The translations under genes and the position numbers were made by a program. This document shows positions 32,701 through 45,737 of a DNA stretch of 64,000 bases, one piece after another. The notes below the pieces were generated by a model that saw only the letters and a program-made list of their open reading frames with translations, was not told the origin of the DNA and searched no databases. This DNA comes from Kryptolebias marmoratus. Taxonomy: Eukaryota > Chordata > Actinopteri > Cyprinodontiformes > Rivulidae. Each line of letters starts with the position of its first letter. Positions within the stretch are counted from its first letter, which is position 1. The stretch spans positions 24,856,061-24,920,060 of the forward strand of contig NC_051445.1 in assembly GCF_001649575.2 (NCBI RefSeq), read 5' to 3'.

Positions 32701-34130
32701 CCCACCTGGCTGCGAACCGTCCCAGAATGTGCTGAAGATGCCAACAGAACCACATCATTTGCAAAAAGCAGAGACGAGACCCTGAGGTTCCCAAATGAGA
32801 CACCTTCCTCTCAACACTGCGCCTCAAGATCCTGTCCATTAAGACCACAAACAGGATCAGAGACAAGAGACAGACCTGGTGGAGTCCAACTCACACTGGG
32901 AATGAGCTCAAATTTGTGCTGAGGATGTGGACACAGGTCTTGTTTTGGTTATACAGGGACCAAATAGCCCTTAAAAGTCACCCTGGCACCCCTTACTCTC
33001 TCAGCACCCTCCTATAGAATGCCTCAGAGAACATGGTCATAAGTCTTCTCCAGATCCACAAAACACATGTAAACTGGAGACTCAAACTCTCATCAGCTCT
33101 TAGCAACTCTGCAAGAGTAAAGATCTGGTCTACGACCAGGCCGAAAGCCACACTGCTGCTCCTGAATCTGAGGTTCGACAACCAATCAGCCCCTCCCTTT
33201 CAGCCCCCTGGAGTAAACTTTCCCAGGGAGGTTGAGAAGTGTGATCCATCAATAGTTAGAACACACTCTCTAGTCCCCCTTTTAAAAATGGGGACCACCA
33301 CCCCGGTCTGTCCAATCCTGGTGCCCATCCGCCAAGGAGCTTTTTAACTCCCTACTACTAAAACACCCAAGCATGTTAACTTGTCTTTTTGTAGGTTAAG
33401 GTTTAACTATGTGGAATTTAACAACATAGAGGTCAGCTTAGATGTGCAGGAATTCTGGAAGTTCTGCAGGAATTAACTTTCTCTTTTGGTGGCTTGCAGG
33501 TGGGGAAAAAAGGTATCATTTGGCACCAATAATTGATAAAAAAACATATGGATTTTATCTCATAATTGTCTGTTTTTTTAAAAAAAAGAAAAAAAAAAAA
33601 GAAAAAACATCCAGCGAGTATTTTCCAATAACTCCTCCAGGCGTGCAGAAATGTGCGTTCAGATGAGCTGACAGTCGCTGGGAGGATGGAAAACCTCCCT
33701 GAGCATTACCAGCAAAAATCCAAACAGGAATCGACATTTATGCAGCGATCCTTTACCTCCCCCCCTCCCCCCCGAAACCCACTCATACACGCACACACAC
33801 AAATGTTAGTTAAAAAAACTAAATTATAATCCATATAAAATGCACATACTTATATTCTGTGTTTTTTTTATGAGCATTGTTCTTAGTTTACAAGAGAGTT
33901 TCTTCTCTTTTGTGCTTTAAACTGAATGTAAGCTGAGCTGGACGACACAGTTGTGCCTTCAGAGGTGAGAAAGTCAGTCCACTTCAGTCATCTTTAAATG
34001 TCTGTGGTCAGACGTCACAGGAGGTTGTTTGAAATCAAAAGGATTAGAAAAAAAAAAAAACCCCACAGAGACTGGCAGTCCTGCAACATGATGTTATCTG
34101 GTGGTCTGTTCCTAAGTTTCCTGTAAGTCA
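29745..34130. other. Region between iqcg and the spire1 stop codon
   Basis: AT-rich. Probably includes the long spire1 3' UTR, but no polyadenylation signal could be assigned. 30.10-30.29 kb is a relative of the 16.45 kb palindromic repeat; 32.0-33.35 kb is a degenerate LINE. The open frame at 29743-30072 is T-rich and shows no protein family. Confidence 0.5.
32000..33345 (-). mobile_element. Degenerate non-LTR retrotransposon (RT domain)
   Basis: On the minus strand the text reads ..LILFVVLMDRILRRSVE.., HLQHILGRFAARWEESVSIR and LPQAEEFKNLGFLFTSSGRM, the palm/thumb of a common teleost LINE reverse transcriptase. The YADD core is mutated and frames are broken. Same family as the pieces at 6.2 and 39.5 kb. 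It is probably inside the spire1 3' region. Confidence 0.75.
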
Positions 34131-34156
34131 TATTGTGAGCATTCTCTGCCTCGATT

Positions 34157-34412
34157 TCAGATTTCGTTGATCGTTCGCTCCGAGGGCCTGTAGCCCTCCG
34201 CTCCTTTGGGGGACGTCACGTAAAACGACTGCGTCTTGCGTTTTAAGCGAGCCCTCTTTGTGGCCAGTGACAGACTGTGCTTGCTGGAGGCGATTATGTC
34301 GGAGATGAACTTCTTGCAGTCCACACACACCTCCATGGTGGCCCAGTCCTCCGTCAGCTCCGGGGGCAGCTCCAGCTCTTCGTGAGACTTTAATGAGCCA
34401 TGCTTTGATAAC
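34157..34412 (-). CDS. spire1: spire1 last coding exon
   Basis: Encodes [20 protein letters not shown], then [20 protein letters not shown] with the last CxxC ligands, a basic helix [14 protein letters not shown] and the stop after PSERTINEI. Acceptor TTCTCCATAG. Confidence 0.96.
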
Positions 34413-37400
34413 CTATGGAGAAGAAAGACAGAATCAGAACAAGGGACTTTAGTCCTGGCAAAACTACACTCATGAGGGAAAAAAATTACAGCTGCTTTTA
34501 ATTGTAGGGCTCTACAAATCAGGATGTAATATAAATGATCTAATGTTTACCAAGTCTGAAATGTGTTTAATTTTAACCGTAAGTGTGCAAAAACACAACA
34601 AATCCCACCATCTTATTAGTTGCTAAACAAAAGTCCATCCTTGCTGCTTCCACATGATTTAAGAGGAAGAGTAGCAGCCAGGTGCTGCTGACTAAATGCA
34701 CTTCATTCCCTGACTCTGATCAGTGTGAGCACCTCTATAAAAGCAGGGGTTTGGGCATTTTACTGCTGTGTGTTAACTTAATGCCAAGATGGAAAGACAT
34801 CAGCAATGACCTTAGAGAAGCAACATCAATCTGGGAAGAATTAAAGGTAATTTCCAAAGAATTTAAAGTTTATTGTTCTGCAATGAGAAAGATTTATCTC
34901 AAGTGGAAAACATTTAAGACAGATGCCAACCTTCCCAGGAGTGGACGTTCCAGCAAACTCACCCCAAAGTCAGACTGTGCAATGCTCATTGAAATTGCAA
35001 AAAACACAAGAGCTTTGTCTCAGACTTTACAGGGCTCAGTTAGAAGGTTAAGGGTTAAGGTTCATGGCAGTGTAATTAGAAAAAGAATGAACAAGTGTGG
35101 CTTGATTAGAAAGGTTGCCATTTTCTGAAAACTTCATCAAAATCTGTTCATTAGTTTTTAAGTAAACTTGCCAGCAGACAGACAGATAGATGGACAAACC
35201 AACCAACACTACCAAAATGATAACCTCCTTGGCAGAGGTAATACCATGATGGGATCTTGTTCCCGTTACTCTGTCAACTAGCTGCTCTGGTAGTTGTGAC
35301 TTTGTCCACTCGATGTCAGTATTGACCATCTGAAAAAGCAATGGAAGCCGATCTGTGTGAGGGGAGTGTGTTGATCCCAAGCAGCAACTAAAATAACTGG
35401 AGACAGACTTTTGTTTTTTATGTATTCTGTGTGATTTGTGCTTAAGCTTTGCCGTTTGTCATGAGGTACACATCCTGCATCTTTTTACCTTTAAAATTGG
35501 AACACTGTATCAACGATTTGTTCTTTTTTTATCCTTGTGATGCAGATTTCAGCACTTTTAGTTGAAAAACGACACACACACCATTTGAGAGAGCAAATCA
35601 AGCCGTTTGTTTCTCTTACTTGGACATGGTCTTTTGAATGCTGTGACGCTGCAGGCTCCCGGAGGATTTGTCAGTTTTGGCAGCTGCTGCGGCTCCTGTA
35701 GCTTTTCCAGCTCCTTTAGATGCTGCCTTTGTAGCTCCTTTCAACACGGGGGATGCAGCAGCCCCTCCCGTCGTCACTGACGGCCCCGGACCCCCAGCCA
35801 CAGAGAGTCCTTGTCCTACAGAAGCCATGGCATTTACTCTGTCTCGGGGGAGAGTGTTGGTCGAGCCAATGGAGTAAATGGGCAGACTGGAGTAAGGTTT
35901 GGATGGTAGCCGCATCTGTTAGAGAATAGAAGACATGAAAGTTAATAAGGAGCAGGAGAGCAATTTTTATTGTTACCACCAAAGGCAAAACAGTGATAAT
36001 GTTTTTGCCCGTGTGTGTTTTCTGTCTGTTCATTGGCAAAATATTTCATGAACCACTGGACAGATTTTAATGAAACTCAACAGCTGAGTAGGTTTGGAGT
36101 CAACCCTATTCAAGATGGCTACCACAGCTAATCAGTCTTAGCCAACATCCTCCCCAGCATGTACTCCAAGCTCTAACAGACTGCACAACATCTTTCTTTA
36201 TAACCTTCACGTACATGGTGGTGAGAGCTAACAAATATCATGAGACTACACGTACTGTCATTTACAAGGTGGGCCCAAAATGGCTTCAACTCCGCCCCTT
36301 CTCATCGTTAGATGTTAGTTTATAATTCTGGCATGAAAGGTGGCGCGAGTTATGCATTTCTTCAAGGAATCCCTGATTACTTCTAGCATCAGTTCTGTCA
36401 GTATTAAATGTTTTCATACATTTTATAGTCATTTCATTTGGTTTCTTAAGCACTTTCAGTTGCACCTGTGTTCCAATAGTGCTACTCAGATTAGGACTAA
36501 TTTAAATATGATTCACTTTTGATTATGTCTCTTTAAGAAAAGTTTAATTTTTTTAATAAGACCATATTACACAAAGAACTAATGTGCAAGCAGCTGGTTT
36601 ATCCTGCATGACCTACCTTTTTACAGCACTGTGAGCACACAGGCCTATTAAAAGCAGAGACACAAAACGGGGAGAAATGAGTGAAAACAATTATAGTACC
36701 AAGATGCCTAAATACAAAGCAGTAATCACATAAATAATGGAAACTATCTTAAATAAGTTTTACTTTTTGCAGAACTGGCAGGTGTAGGACCAGGTGAAAA
36801 GGGAAAACCTTTTGGTTCGACAACTGAAGCAAAGCTGCAATAAAAAAAGAAAGAAATAGAAGTTACAATACCAAAAAGTATTAAAAGCCACACATAGTCT
36901 GGAACAAAAAGCAATTTCTTTAAAGCAAAGTTATACAGCTGAGTAAAAAAAAAGAAAGTGCACTCTCATATGCTGTTAGAACAAAAGTTTCTAATAAAGT
37001 GTTCTGGTTCCTACCAGGTACTAAAATTAAGTAAATACAACCTCAGGCAAACAAAACATTAACCCAGTTTAGACTATTTTATACTGTTGTTACAAATGGA
37101 GGGGAATTAAAATGCTGCTAAAAGTGCAGCTAAATAGCTGATTAGCAGCGACTCTATAAAAGCAGCTTGAGAGTTCACTGCTCTGGAGTTTTTAGGTGAG
37201 CGTTAACGCAACAAGAAGGAAAAACACCAAGCAAATATCTAAGGTAATATCTCACTGGACTTAAACTGCTCACGACTATTTAGTGAACAGTGTTCACAGA
37301 GTCCCCAGAATGTCACGGTGGTTCTTATTTTCCACGCTTGAGTTGCAGACATTCAAAAATGTTCTAAATATTTGTTTGACAAAATTTCTCTTAAAAGAGT

Positions 37401-40400
37401 CACAGAGTCGTTGCGGGCGTCTCCAGCCTGTCTCAAGAGCACAAGAGACATGGTAGCTCCCCTCTGAGAGAAAACATGTCCAAGTCTAAAAAAACAAACA
37501 AAAACATGCTAATGATAAATGATAAATATTTAAAAACTGGTCCAAATCTGCCTAACTTCATTTCAAAAGTGTACTCTAGTAGACTAAATCATAAACGTAA
37601 GGGCAGCTTCCAAGGTGCGGGTATGGGTATGATGTGGGCAACAAAATAATGTGCAAGGCAAAGAATACGTTATAATTTGTAATCCAAACACACAAAAAAA
37701 AGTGTCTGCCCAAAACGCAGCCACAAAGCTAGCTGGTCACTTGGTTGCAAACACTCAGAGTGGATCGCAGCTGAAAATGTTTGCAGTTTCTCCATCGGTC
37801 ACAGCCCAGTGAAACACTACCCTAACAGGCTGCAACACTGTCAGTCACAGCGCAACATGACACCTGTCTTTAAGCCTCAAATAACTAATTGAATAGTTGA
37901 CTATACAGTACACCGGCAAGGTAAGAACTATGTGAATTAACACAAATCAACAACTAAAAAATTTTATTGTTATATGTAGGGGTTGGACTTAAAACCTGTA
38001 CTGCAGTCAGCCACTAGGGGGCGACAGTCCTTAGTGGCTTCAACTTGCAGCTTCTGGTCCTGTCTCTAGTTTATTATACCCTGATGTCTCAGATCCTACA
38101 GGCATATTAAATGTTAAGTTTGTGACAATACAGAGGAGTAGAAAAATTTAAAATGATCCTAGGGGATGTTCACTGCTTTTTCATTTCCTTTTAGTCTTTG
38201 ATGAATAAATAACAGAATTTGTAATATGTGTTCATCTGAAGTTGTATTTATCTTATTTTAAAGCCTGTGATTCAGATCAATAAACATATATATATATTCT
38301 GATATGTAAAACCAGAAAAGCTAATGCAGAGTGTTAACCCGGGATGTTAACCTTTCCCTTCTTCATGGCGTTGTAGATGTCTTTGTACTGCTGAAACTTC
38401 TCCAGCTCTGCTTTCACCAGCACCTGTCTGATGTGCATCACCTCCTCCACTGTCAGGGACAGGCTCTCCACAGGGAAACAGAACTCCTCCTGGAACAACA
38501 ACACACAGTTATTTATGTGGGTTTGTAAAACAGATATAGCACATTCACTGAAAATCATAACCCTGACCGTAACACGTTGCCCATAATAACTATTCTTCAG
38601 CTTAAGGAGTCATCTCCGTTTTGGGATGTCCAGTAATTTGGTCACAAAGGTATTAGACCCCACAGCTGAAATGTGCCCCTGCATAGACAAAACATTTTCT
38701 TCAAACTGGTTTGTAAATCTAAAACTATTTTTTATCTCAGAATTGGAGCAGCAGTTCCTCAGGCTGTATGGACTGTAGAGTAAAATCCTCCCATCCCATC
38801 CAGTTTCTGTGAGCTGTCAGTCAGCTGTGCACCACGCCCCATGAAGGAAGGCCCCCTAAACATTTCCTATTCCTAATCAGAAGACTGACAGCTGTTGTGA
38901 AGTTTTCTGATATTTAGCACGTCTTTATGTCATGGTCCTGGGGTTTTTCTGTTGGTTTTGTATCCATCCATCCATCCATCCATCCATCCATCCATCCATC
39001 CATCCATCCATCCATCCATCCATCCATCCANNNNNNNNNNNNNNNNNNNNNNNNNNNNNNNNNNNNNNNNNNNNNNNNNNNNNNNNNNNNNNNNNNNNNN
39101 NNNNNNNNNNNNNNNNNNNNNNNNNNNNNNNNNNNNNNNNNNNNNNNNNNNNNNNNNNNNNNNNNNNNNNNNNNNNNNNNNNNNNNNNNNNNNNNNNNNN
39201 NNNNNNNNNNNNNNNNNNNNNNNNNNNNNNNNNNNNNNNNNNNNNNNNNNNNNNNNNNNNNNNNNNNNNNNNNNNNNNNNNNNNNNNNNNNNNNNNNNNN
39301 NNNNNNNNNNNNNNNNNNNNNNNNNNNNNNNNNNNNNNNNNNNNNNNNNNNNNNNNNNNNNNNNNNNNNNNNNNNNNNNNNNNNNNNNNNNNNNNNNNNN
39401 NNNNNNNNNNNNNNNNNNNNNNNNNNNNNNNNNNNNNNNNNNNNNNNNNNNNNNNNNNNNNNNNNNNNNNNNNNNNNNNNNNNNNNGTATTCGCGATCTC
39501 GTTCTTTCGGTCACTACCCAAAGCTCGTGACCATAGATGAGGGTAGGAACGTAGATCGACCGGTAAATCGAGAGCTTCGCCTTTTGACTCAGCTCTCTCT
39601 TCACCACGACAGACCGGTACAGCGCCCGCTACAGTTGGTTTTGTAGTTTGATTTAATTGTATTTGTGTTTAGTTATTTTCTTGTTCGTATTTAGAGATTT
39701 CTTGTACTAAGTATGTTTTATGTTAGTTTTTTCCTTGTGTTAATTGCCAATTGTGTTTGTTCTTTTTCTTCTTCTTTTTAATGGTGGCTAGCAAACCAAT
39801 TGAAAGGTACATTACTGCCACCTACTGAGCTGGAGTGTAAACAGGAAACAATTGGGTTTTGCTTTTTAGGAAAACAAACTTGAGATTTGCTGACAGACAG
39901 TTTAAAACCCCATGTATTGGACCATGTCTCAACTTCATTTATTGCAAGCTGCATTTTTTCCTTAATGTAATCTTGCCCTCATGTTTCCCTGTCATTCCTG
40001 TATTCAGTGTCCCACTCTCACCTGCACTCTGTCTACTGTTTACCTCAGGTGTTCACCTTGTATCACTGTTGTACTGTTTGCTTCTTTGTCTTACCAGAAT
40101 CTTAGTTTGGTCATTATGTCTTTAATTCTTTGTGCGCTCCCTGGATTTTGTGTTTTCAGTTTTTACTGCCCTGTCAGCCTTTTGTTCTTTTAAAGTTTCA
40201 GTTTTGTCGAGCTTTGAAAATAAGGCATCCAAACCCAATGAAACGGCACTACTGTCTAATTTTTAAAAACCACAATCTGCTCAGTGTTGATAGTTTTATT
40301 AAGTTTTCTTACATCAAACTAATTTTTATGTGAATAACTTTGCTCCGGCTTTACTTTGTCCATATGTAACAAAAACAAACACAGACAAAATCTCAAATTG

Positions 40401-43400
40401 ACGATTAGCAAAAGGTAAATGCAGACTGATATCCTGAAATTCTACATTCGGTCAGTCATCTTTTTAGTAAAACGGGCACTTTTGGAATGCATTAACAACA
40501 TAAAAAATTTAAAAAACTGACTGATTTGAAATTGTTTAAAAATGAAGTGAATGTGTGGAGATATGTGACAAGAAACTGGCAACTCTCTGGGAATGAGTCG
40601 AGGACTTGGAAAACCGGAGTCGGAGGAACAATGTGAGAATGGTGGGACTGAAAGAAGACAAAGAAGAGAGAGGGAAGGTGCGTGAGTATGTGGAGGGGAT
40701 CATGGCTCGGGGGTTCGGCCTCACGGGCGGCGAGTTCGAGGTGGAGCGGGCCCATCGCTCACTTGCGCCCAAGCCAGATGTCAATAAACCACCCCGGACC
40801 ATCCTGGTTCGGTTTCTGCGCTCATCGGCTCGGGATAAGGTGCTGCAGATGGCCAAAGAAAAGCGTGGGCTGGAGTGGGAAGGCTGCAAATTATCTTTCT
40901 TTGAGGACCTGTCGAAGGAGCTGGTGGAGAAACGGAGAGCTTTCAACACTGTAAAGAAACGCCTCCGGGAAATGGAGGTGAAACACCGACTGCTGTTTCC
41001 AGCAACGCTCACCTTCACCTGGAAGGGAGAACGGAAGACATTCCGGGACAATGCAGAGGCTGAAAGGTTCCTGCAACAAGCTAAGTGAAAAACAGGTGTT
41101 ACTGTTTGAGGTGTATAATTATCAAAAACATTATGTAAAGTTTACGTCGGTTGTGTGTCGGAGTTCGGATGGCTGTGTTGCCTAAGGACGATTTTCAGCG
41201 TGTCTCACGGACCAAGTTTAATTAGAGGGTTAAGGACAGGACTAAAAGCAGCAACATGTTCTTTGTTGCTTTGCTGAGTTCTATGTTGTCTTTATTTTTT
41301 TTTCTTTTGCACCAGGTCAGTTTATTTAAGTTTGAGAATGCTGTTAATATTAGTTATTATTCTGATGTATATGTACCTCGTTAAGTGGCAGATCAAATCA
41401 CGCAAAGTATACCAGATAGCAAAGGATGCCTAAGGGATATATCAACATAATATCGTGGAATATTAATGGATGTGGGCATCCAATTAAAAGACAAAAAGTT
41501 TTGACTTATCTAAAATCCAAAGGGGCTGATATTGCATTCATTCAAGAATCGCATATAATTGGGGATGAAGAAGCTGCTAAGTTCAAAAGAGGTTGGGTGG
41601 GTAAAGTGTACCACAGCTCATATTCAAGTAAACGAAATGGTGTAATGATTCTTGTTAATAAGAACATAAGTTTTGTTATGCTTAAACAACACAATGATAA
41701 GGAAGGACGCTTCATATGTGTTGAAGCCTTGCTGAATGGAACTAGGACTGTCCTCTGCAACATTTATGCACCTAATCTGGAAGAACCCGACTTTTTTCAT
41801 GAAATTAATAGTATATTAGGAAACACTGAGGGCCATATTGTTATGGGGGGCGATTTCAACCAGGTGATGGATGGATTTATTGACAAAAGTATGCTAAGGG
41901 GGAAACTGTCACCTAAGGATAGGGCTGCAATCCAAATGCTAGCCCAGGACTGGAATCTGGTTGATATATGGAGACTGGTAAACCCACGTGAGAGAGAATA
42001 TACTTTCTACTCTCACAGCCATAAAATATATTCTAGAATTGACTTCTTCTTAATATCTAATAAACTAGTGGAGTCAGTAATGGGCTGTGAAATAGGACCA
42101 ATTATTATAAGTGACCATGGTATAGTGGAAATACATATAGACTTCAATGTGGAAAAAGAAAGGAAGGGACGTTGGAGACTTAATACTATGCTACTCCAGA
42201 ATGAGGCATTTAGTAACTCTATTTTGGAGGATCTTAATTTTTTTCTCCAAGTAAATATTGGCTCCACGGATAATATGGCCTCTGTGTGGGAAGCGTCGAA
42301 AGCATATATGCGGGGAAAATTCATTGCGTATACATCAAAAATTAAAAAAGAAAACACTGGGAAAGAAAAAACGTTGGAAAAAGAAATATGTTTGCTAGAG
42401 AAAAAAATAGCACGGAATTACTCAAATGATCTATATCAAACACTTTGCAATCTTAAATATCAGTTACATGAACTATATAACAAAAAAGCTGAATATGCCT
42501 TGTTTAGACTTAAAATTAAATATTACGAAGGTGGAGAAAAAAGTGGCAAATTACTAGCGAGACAACTTAAACAACAAGATAACTCCAACAACATTCCGCT
42601 AATTAAGAAAGATGGTAAAACATTCACCGCAACCAAAGACATAAATAGGATCTTTGAAGAGTTTTATAAGAACCTTTACACATCTATTGATAAACCTGAC
42701 ACGGAAGAAATGAATGCTTTTTTCTCATCATTGAAATTGCCTAATATCTCCAATGAACAAAGAGAAGAATTAGATTCTCCTATCACTTTAGAAGAAATTA
42801 AAGCTACGATTTTGTCTATGAAACCTGGGAAATCACCGGGCCTGGACGGCTTTCCAGTTGAATATTATAGAAAATATATTGACACCATAGCCCCAGTGTT
42901 GCATGATGTATATAGAGAAGCCTTTGAATCAGGCTTTTTACCCGACACTTTCAATGAGGCTCTGATATCACTTATTCCAAAAAAAGACAGAGATGTTTCA
43001 GATCCATCTAACTTCAGACCTATTAGTCTCATAGGAGTAGATTGCAAAATATTAACAAAAACACTAGCATCACGGTTAGAAAAAGTACTTCCGCATATCA
43101 TAAATGAAGACCAGGTAGGCTTTATCAAGAACAGGTCCTCAATCGACAATATGAGAAGGCTTACTCATCTAATACATCTGAATCGCTCTAATCCAGTCCC
43201 CGTTGCGGCGTTCTCTTTAGATGCTGAGAAAGCCTTTGACCGTGTGGAATGGGGGTTTCTTAAAACGACACTTCTGAAATTTGGATTTGGGTCTAGGTTC
43301 TGCAAATGGGTTGAAATATTATATTCTAAACCAAAAGCAGTAATTATGACGAATGGTCAGTTGTCCAAATATTTTCATCTTTCCAGAGGGACAAGACAGG

Positions 43401-45657
43401 GCTGTGCATTATCCCCATTGCTTTTCACGCTGGCTGTGGAACCATTAGCAGTGGCGATAAGAGTCAACCCAAGAATTAAAGGAATTCATGCAGGAGGAAA
43501 AGAGCACAAGTTGCTTATGTATGCGGATGACATCTTAGCTATTATAGCAGATCCAATTGTCTCTATTCCAGCCCTATTACAGTGTGTTGAATCATATTCA
43601 AAGCTTTCAGGATACAAGATTAACTGGAACAAATCTGAGTGTATGCCCATATCCCAAACATGTCACTCAAATGATATTACACCATTTAACTTTAGATGGA
43701 TCCCCTCGGGTATGAAATATCTGGGTATACGACTCCACTCGAATCTAGAGGAAATAATGCTACTGAATATGGAACCACTTCTTCAGAAGATAAAAACTAA
43801 TCTTGATAAATGGGCAAAATTGAAACTTTCTTTATGGGGAAAGGTGAATGTAATAAAAATGGTGATAGCCCCACTATTCAATTATGTGTCCATGATGGTA
43901 CCAGTTGACATCCCCTCTCAGGTCTACAAACAGTATGAGGCTTATGTGAAGGACTTCCTTTGGGACAAGAAGAAACCCAGAATTAGCATTAAGAAAATGT
44001 GGTGTACAAAGGATGCAGGGGGCATGGCCCTCCCTAACGTAAGACTATATAATCTCGCATTTGAAATGGCTAGGTTGTCCAAGTATTTTGAAAAGGGAGA
44101 AACAAAGCTGAGCTGGATGAATATTGAAGAAGAATTAGTTAACCCCTTCAGACCAATGGATATCCTTTCCCATGGTAAAACGGATAATAGAAAACCTCTG
44201 CCCACAAATCCGATATTAGCACATTCTAAATTAGTATGGAAGGAGATGCATAAAATATGTAGAATATCACATTCGAAACAGTTGTACTCCTCACTGTGGT
44301 TGAATCCATCCATCTGTATTGGAAGGAAAACTGTTTACTGGGAACAATGGCTTATGAAGGGAATACGTACTGTGAATGATTTGTATGCAGACGGGGTTTT
44401 TATGTCTTTTTCAGATGTCATGCTGAAATACAATATAAAAAAGGATAGTTTCTGGAAATATTTACAAATTAGAGACTGTATTATTAGAGACGAATTCATA
44501 CATAAGGATAATCCAGTACAGGAATTTATGGACTCATGTAGAATTAAATATAAGGCGTCCACATTTTACAAGCTGTTTAATAGTATGCAAAAGGATGTAT
44601 GTAAAAGTCTGGGGATTGTCTGGCAGAGGGACCTTGGCTGTATTTTTAGTGATGAAGAATGGCTGAAAGTGCTGTCAAATAATGGGAAATATATTAAAGA
44701 ATCAAGAGGGAAATTTACGCACTATAAGATGGTACATAGATTTTATTTCACCCCATCCAGACTCCATAGAATGGGTCTGCTTACCAACAACCTATGTTGG
44801 AAATGCAAAACTGAACCAGGAACCTTTATACATGCGATCTGGGAATGTAAATTAATTTCCCCATTTTGGAAGACAGTATTGCAACACATTGGAAAATGGA
44901 TAGGTGTGGGGATACCGATGTCACCAAGACTCTGCTTATTGGGGGATCAAACAGTGATACCTAATATGTCGAAACACCAAAACACTGTGGTGCAGGTGGG
45001 GACGGTCACGGCTGCCAGAATAATCCTCAGACTGTGGAAATCTCCAATCGCTCCGAATGTTAGGAGCTGGTTGGAATTAATGCTGGAAATAGTGTCATAT
45101 GAACAAATGCTGGCCAAACTAAATGATGACATGGAGAACTTCAAGAAATCCTGGAACTGTTTCCTCTCCTGCAACATTGGGACAAGTAAACTTCTATGAT
45201 GACCGGTTGCTTTAGAAAATACTGCTGAGTGACTACATCTGTTTATTATATTTGTTTCTGCCAACATCGAGGATATTTAATCTTTTGTGAAACTTTTATT
45301 GATTTGGTATGCACCGACCTGGTTTTTTTTTTTTTTTTGCTTTGTTTTATTTGTAATTATTATTTTTTTTGTTTGTTTTTGTTTTATGAGGGTGTGGGGA
45401 GGGCTGGGAAAGGTTGTAAACATGTTCTGAAACAACAATAAAAACTTTAATAACGAAAAATGAAGTGAAGAACTGGTTGAAATAAAATCAAATGTACGTT
45501 CATTGACCACCGTATAGGTTATTAGATTAGTTACACACAAACTCAGGCTGGAGTTTATTAGATATTGCAACTTTCAATATTATAATTGCATTGTAAATTG
45601 TAATTGCCATTACATAATATGATACTTTAACCTGTCACAATGGCCTGATTGCATTGA

Positions 45658-45737
<80 letters not shown>

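Larger units (their letters stand above)
40552..45455 (+). mobile_element. L1/Tx1-like LINE, 5'-truncated, with perfect target-site duplication
   Basis: A 4.9 kb element containing the C-terminal part of ORF1 and a complete ORF2, bounded by AAAAATGAAGTGAA on both sides (40538-40551 and 45456-45469). It lies antisense in the spire1 intron between the exons at 46951 and 38489. The 5' end falls within ORF1, as expected from truncated target-primed reverse transcription. The 3' end is AATAAAAACTTTAATAACG without a long poly(A). The unmutated duplication and open ORF2 point to a recent insertion. Confidence 0.93.

Noticed and set aside
38925..39646. Long open frames of 190-240 codons on both strands
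   Set aside because: They consist of microsatellite plus translated Ns.
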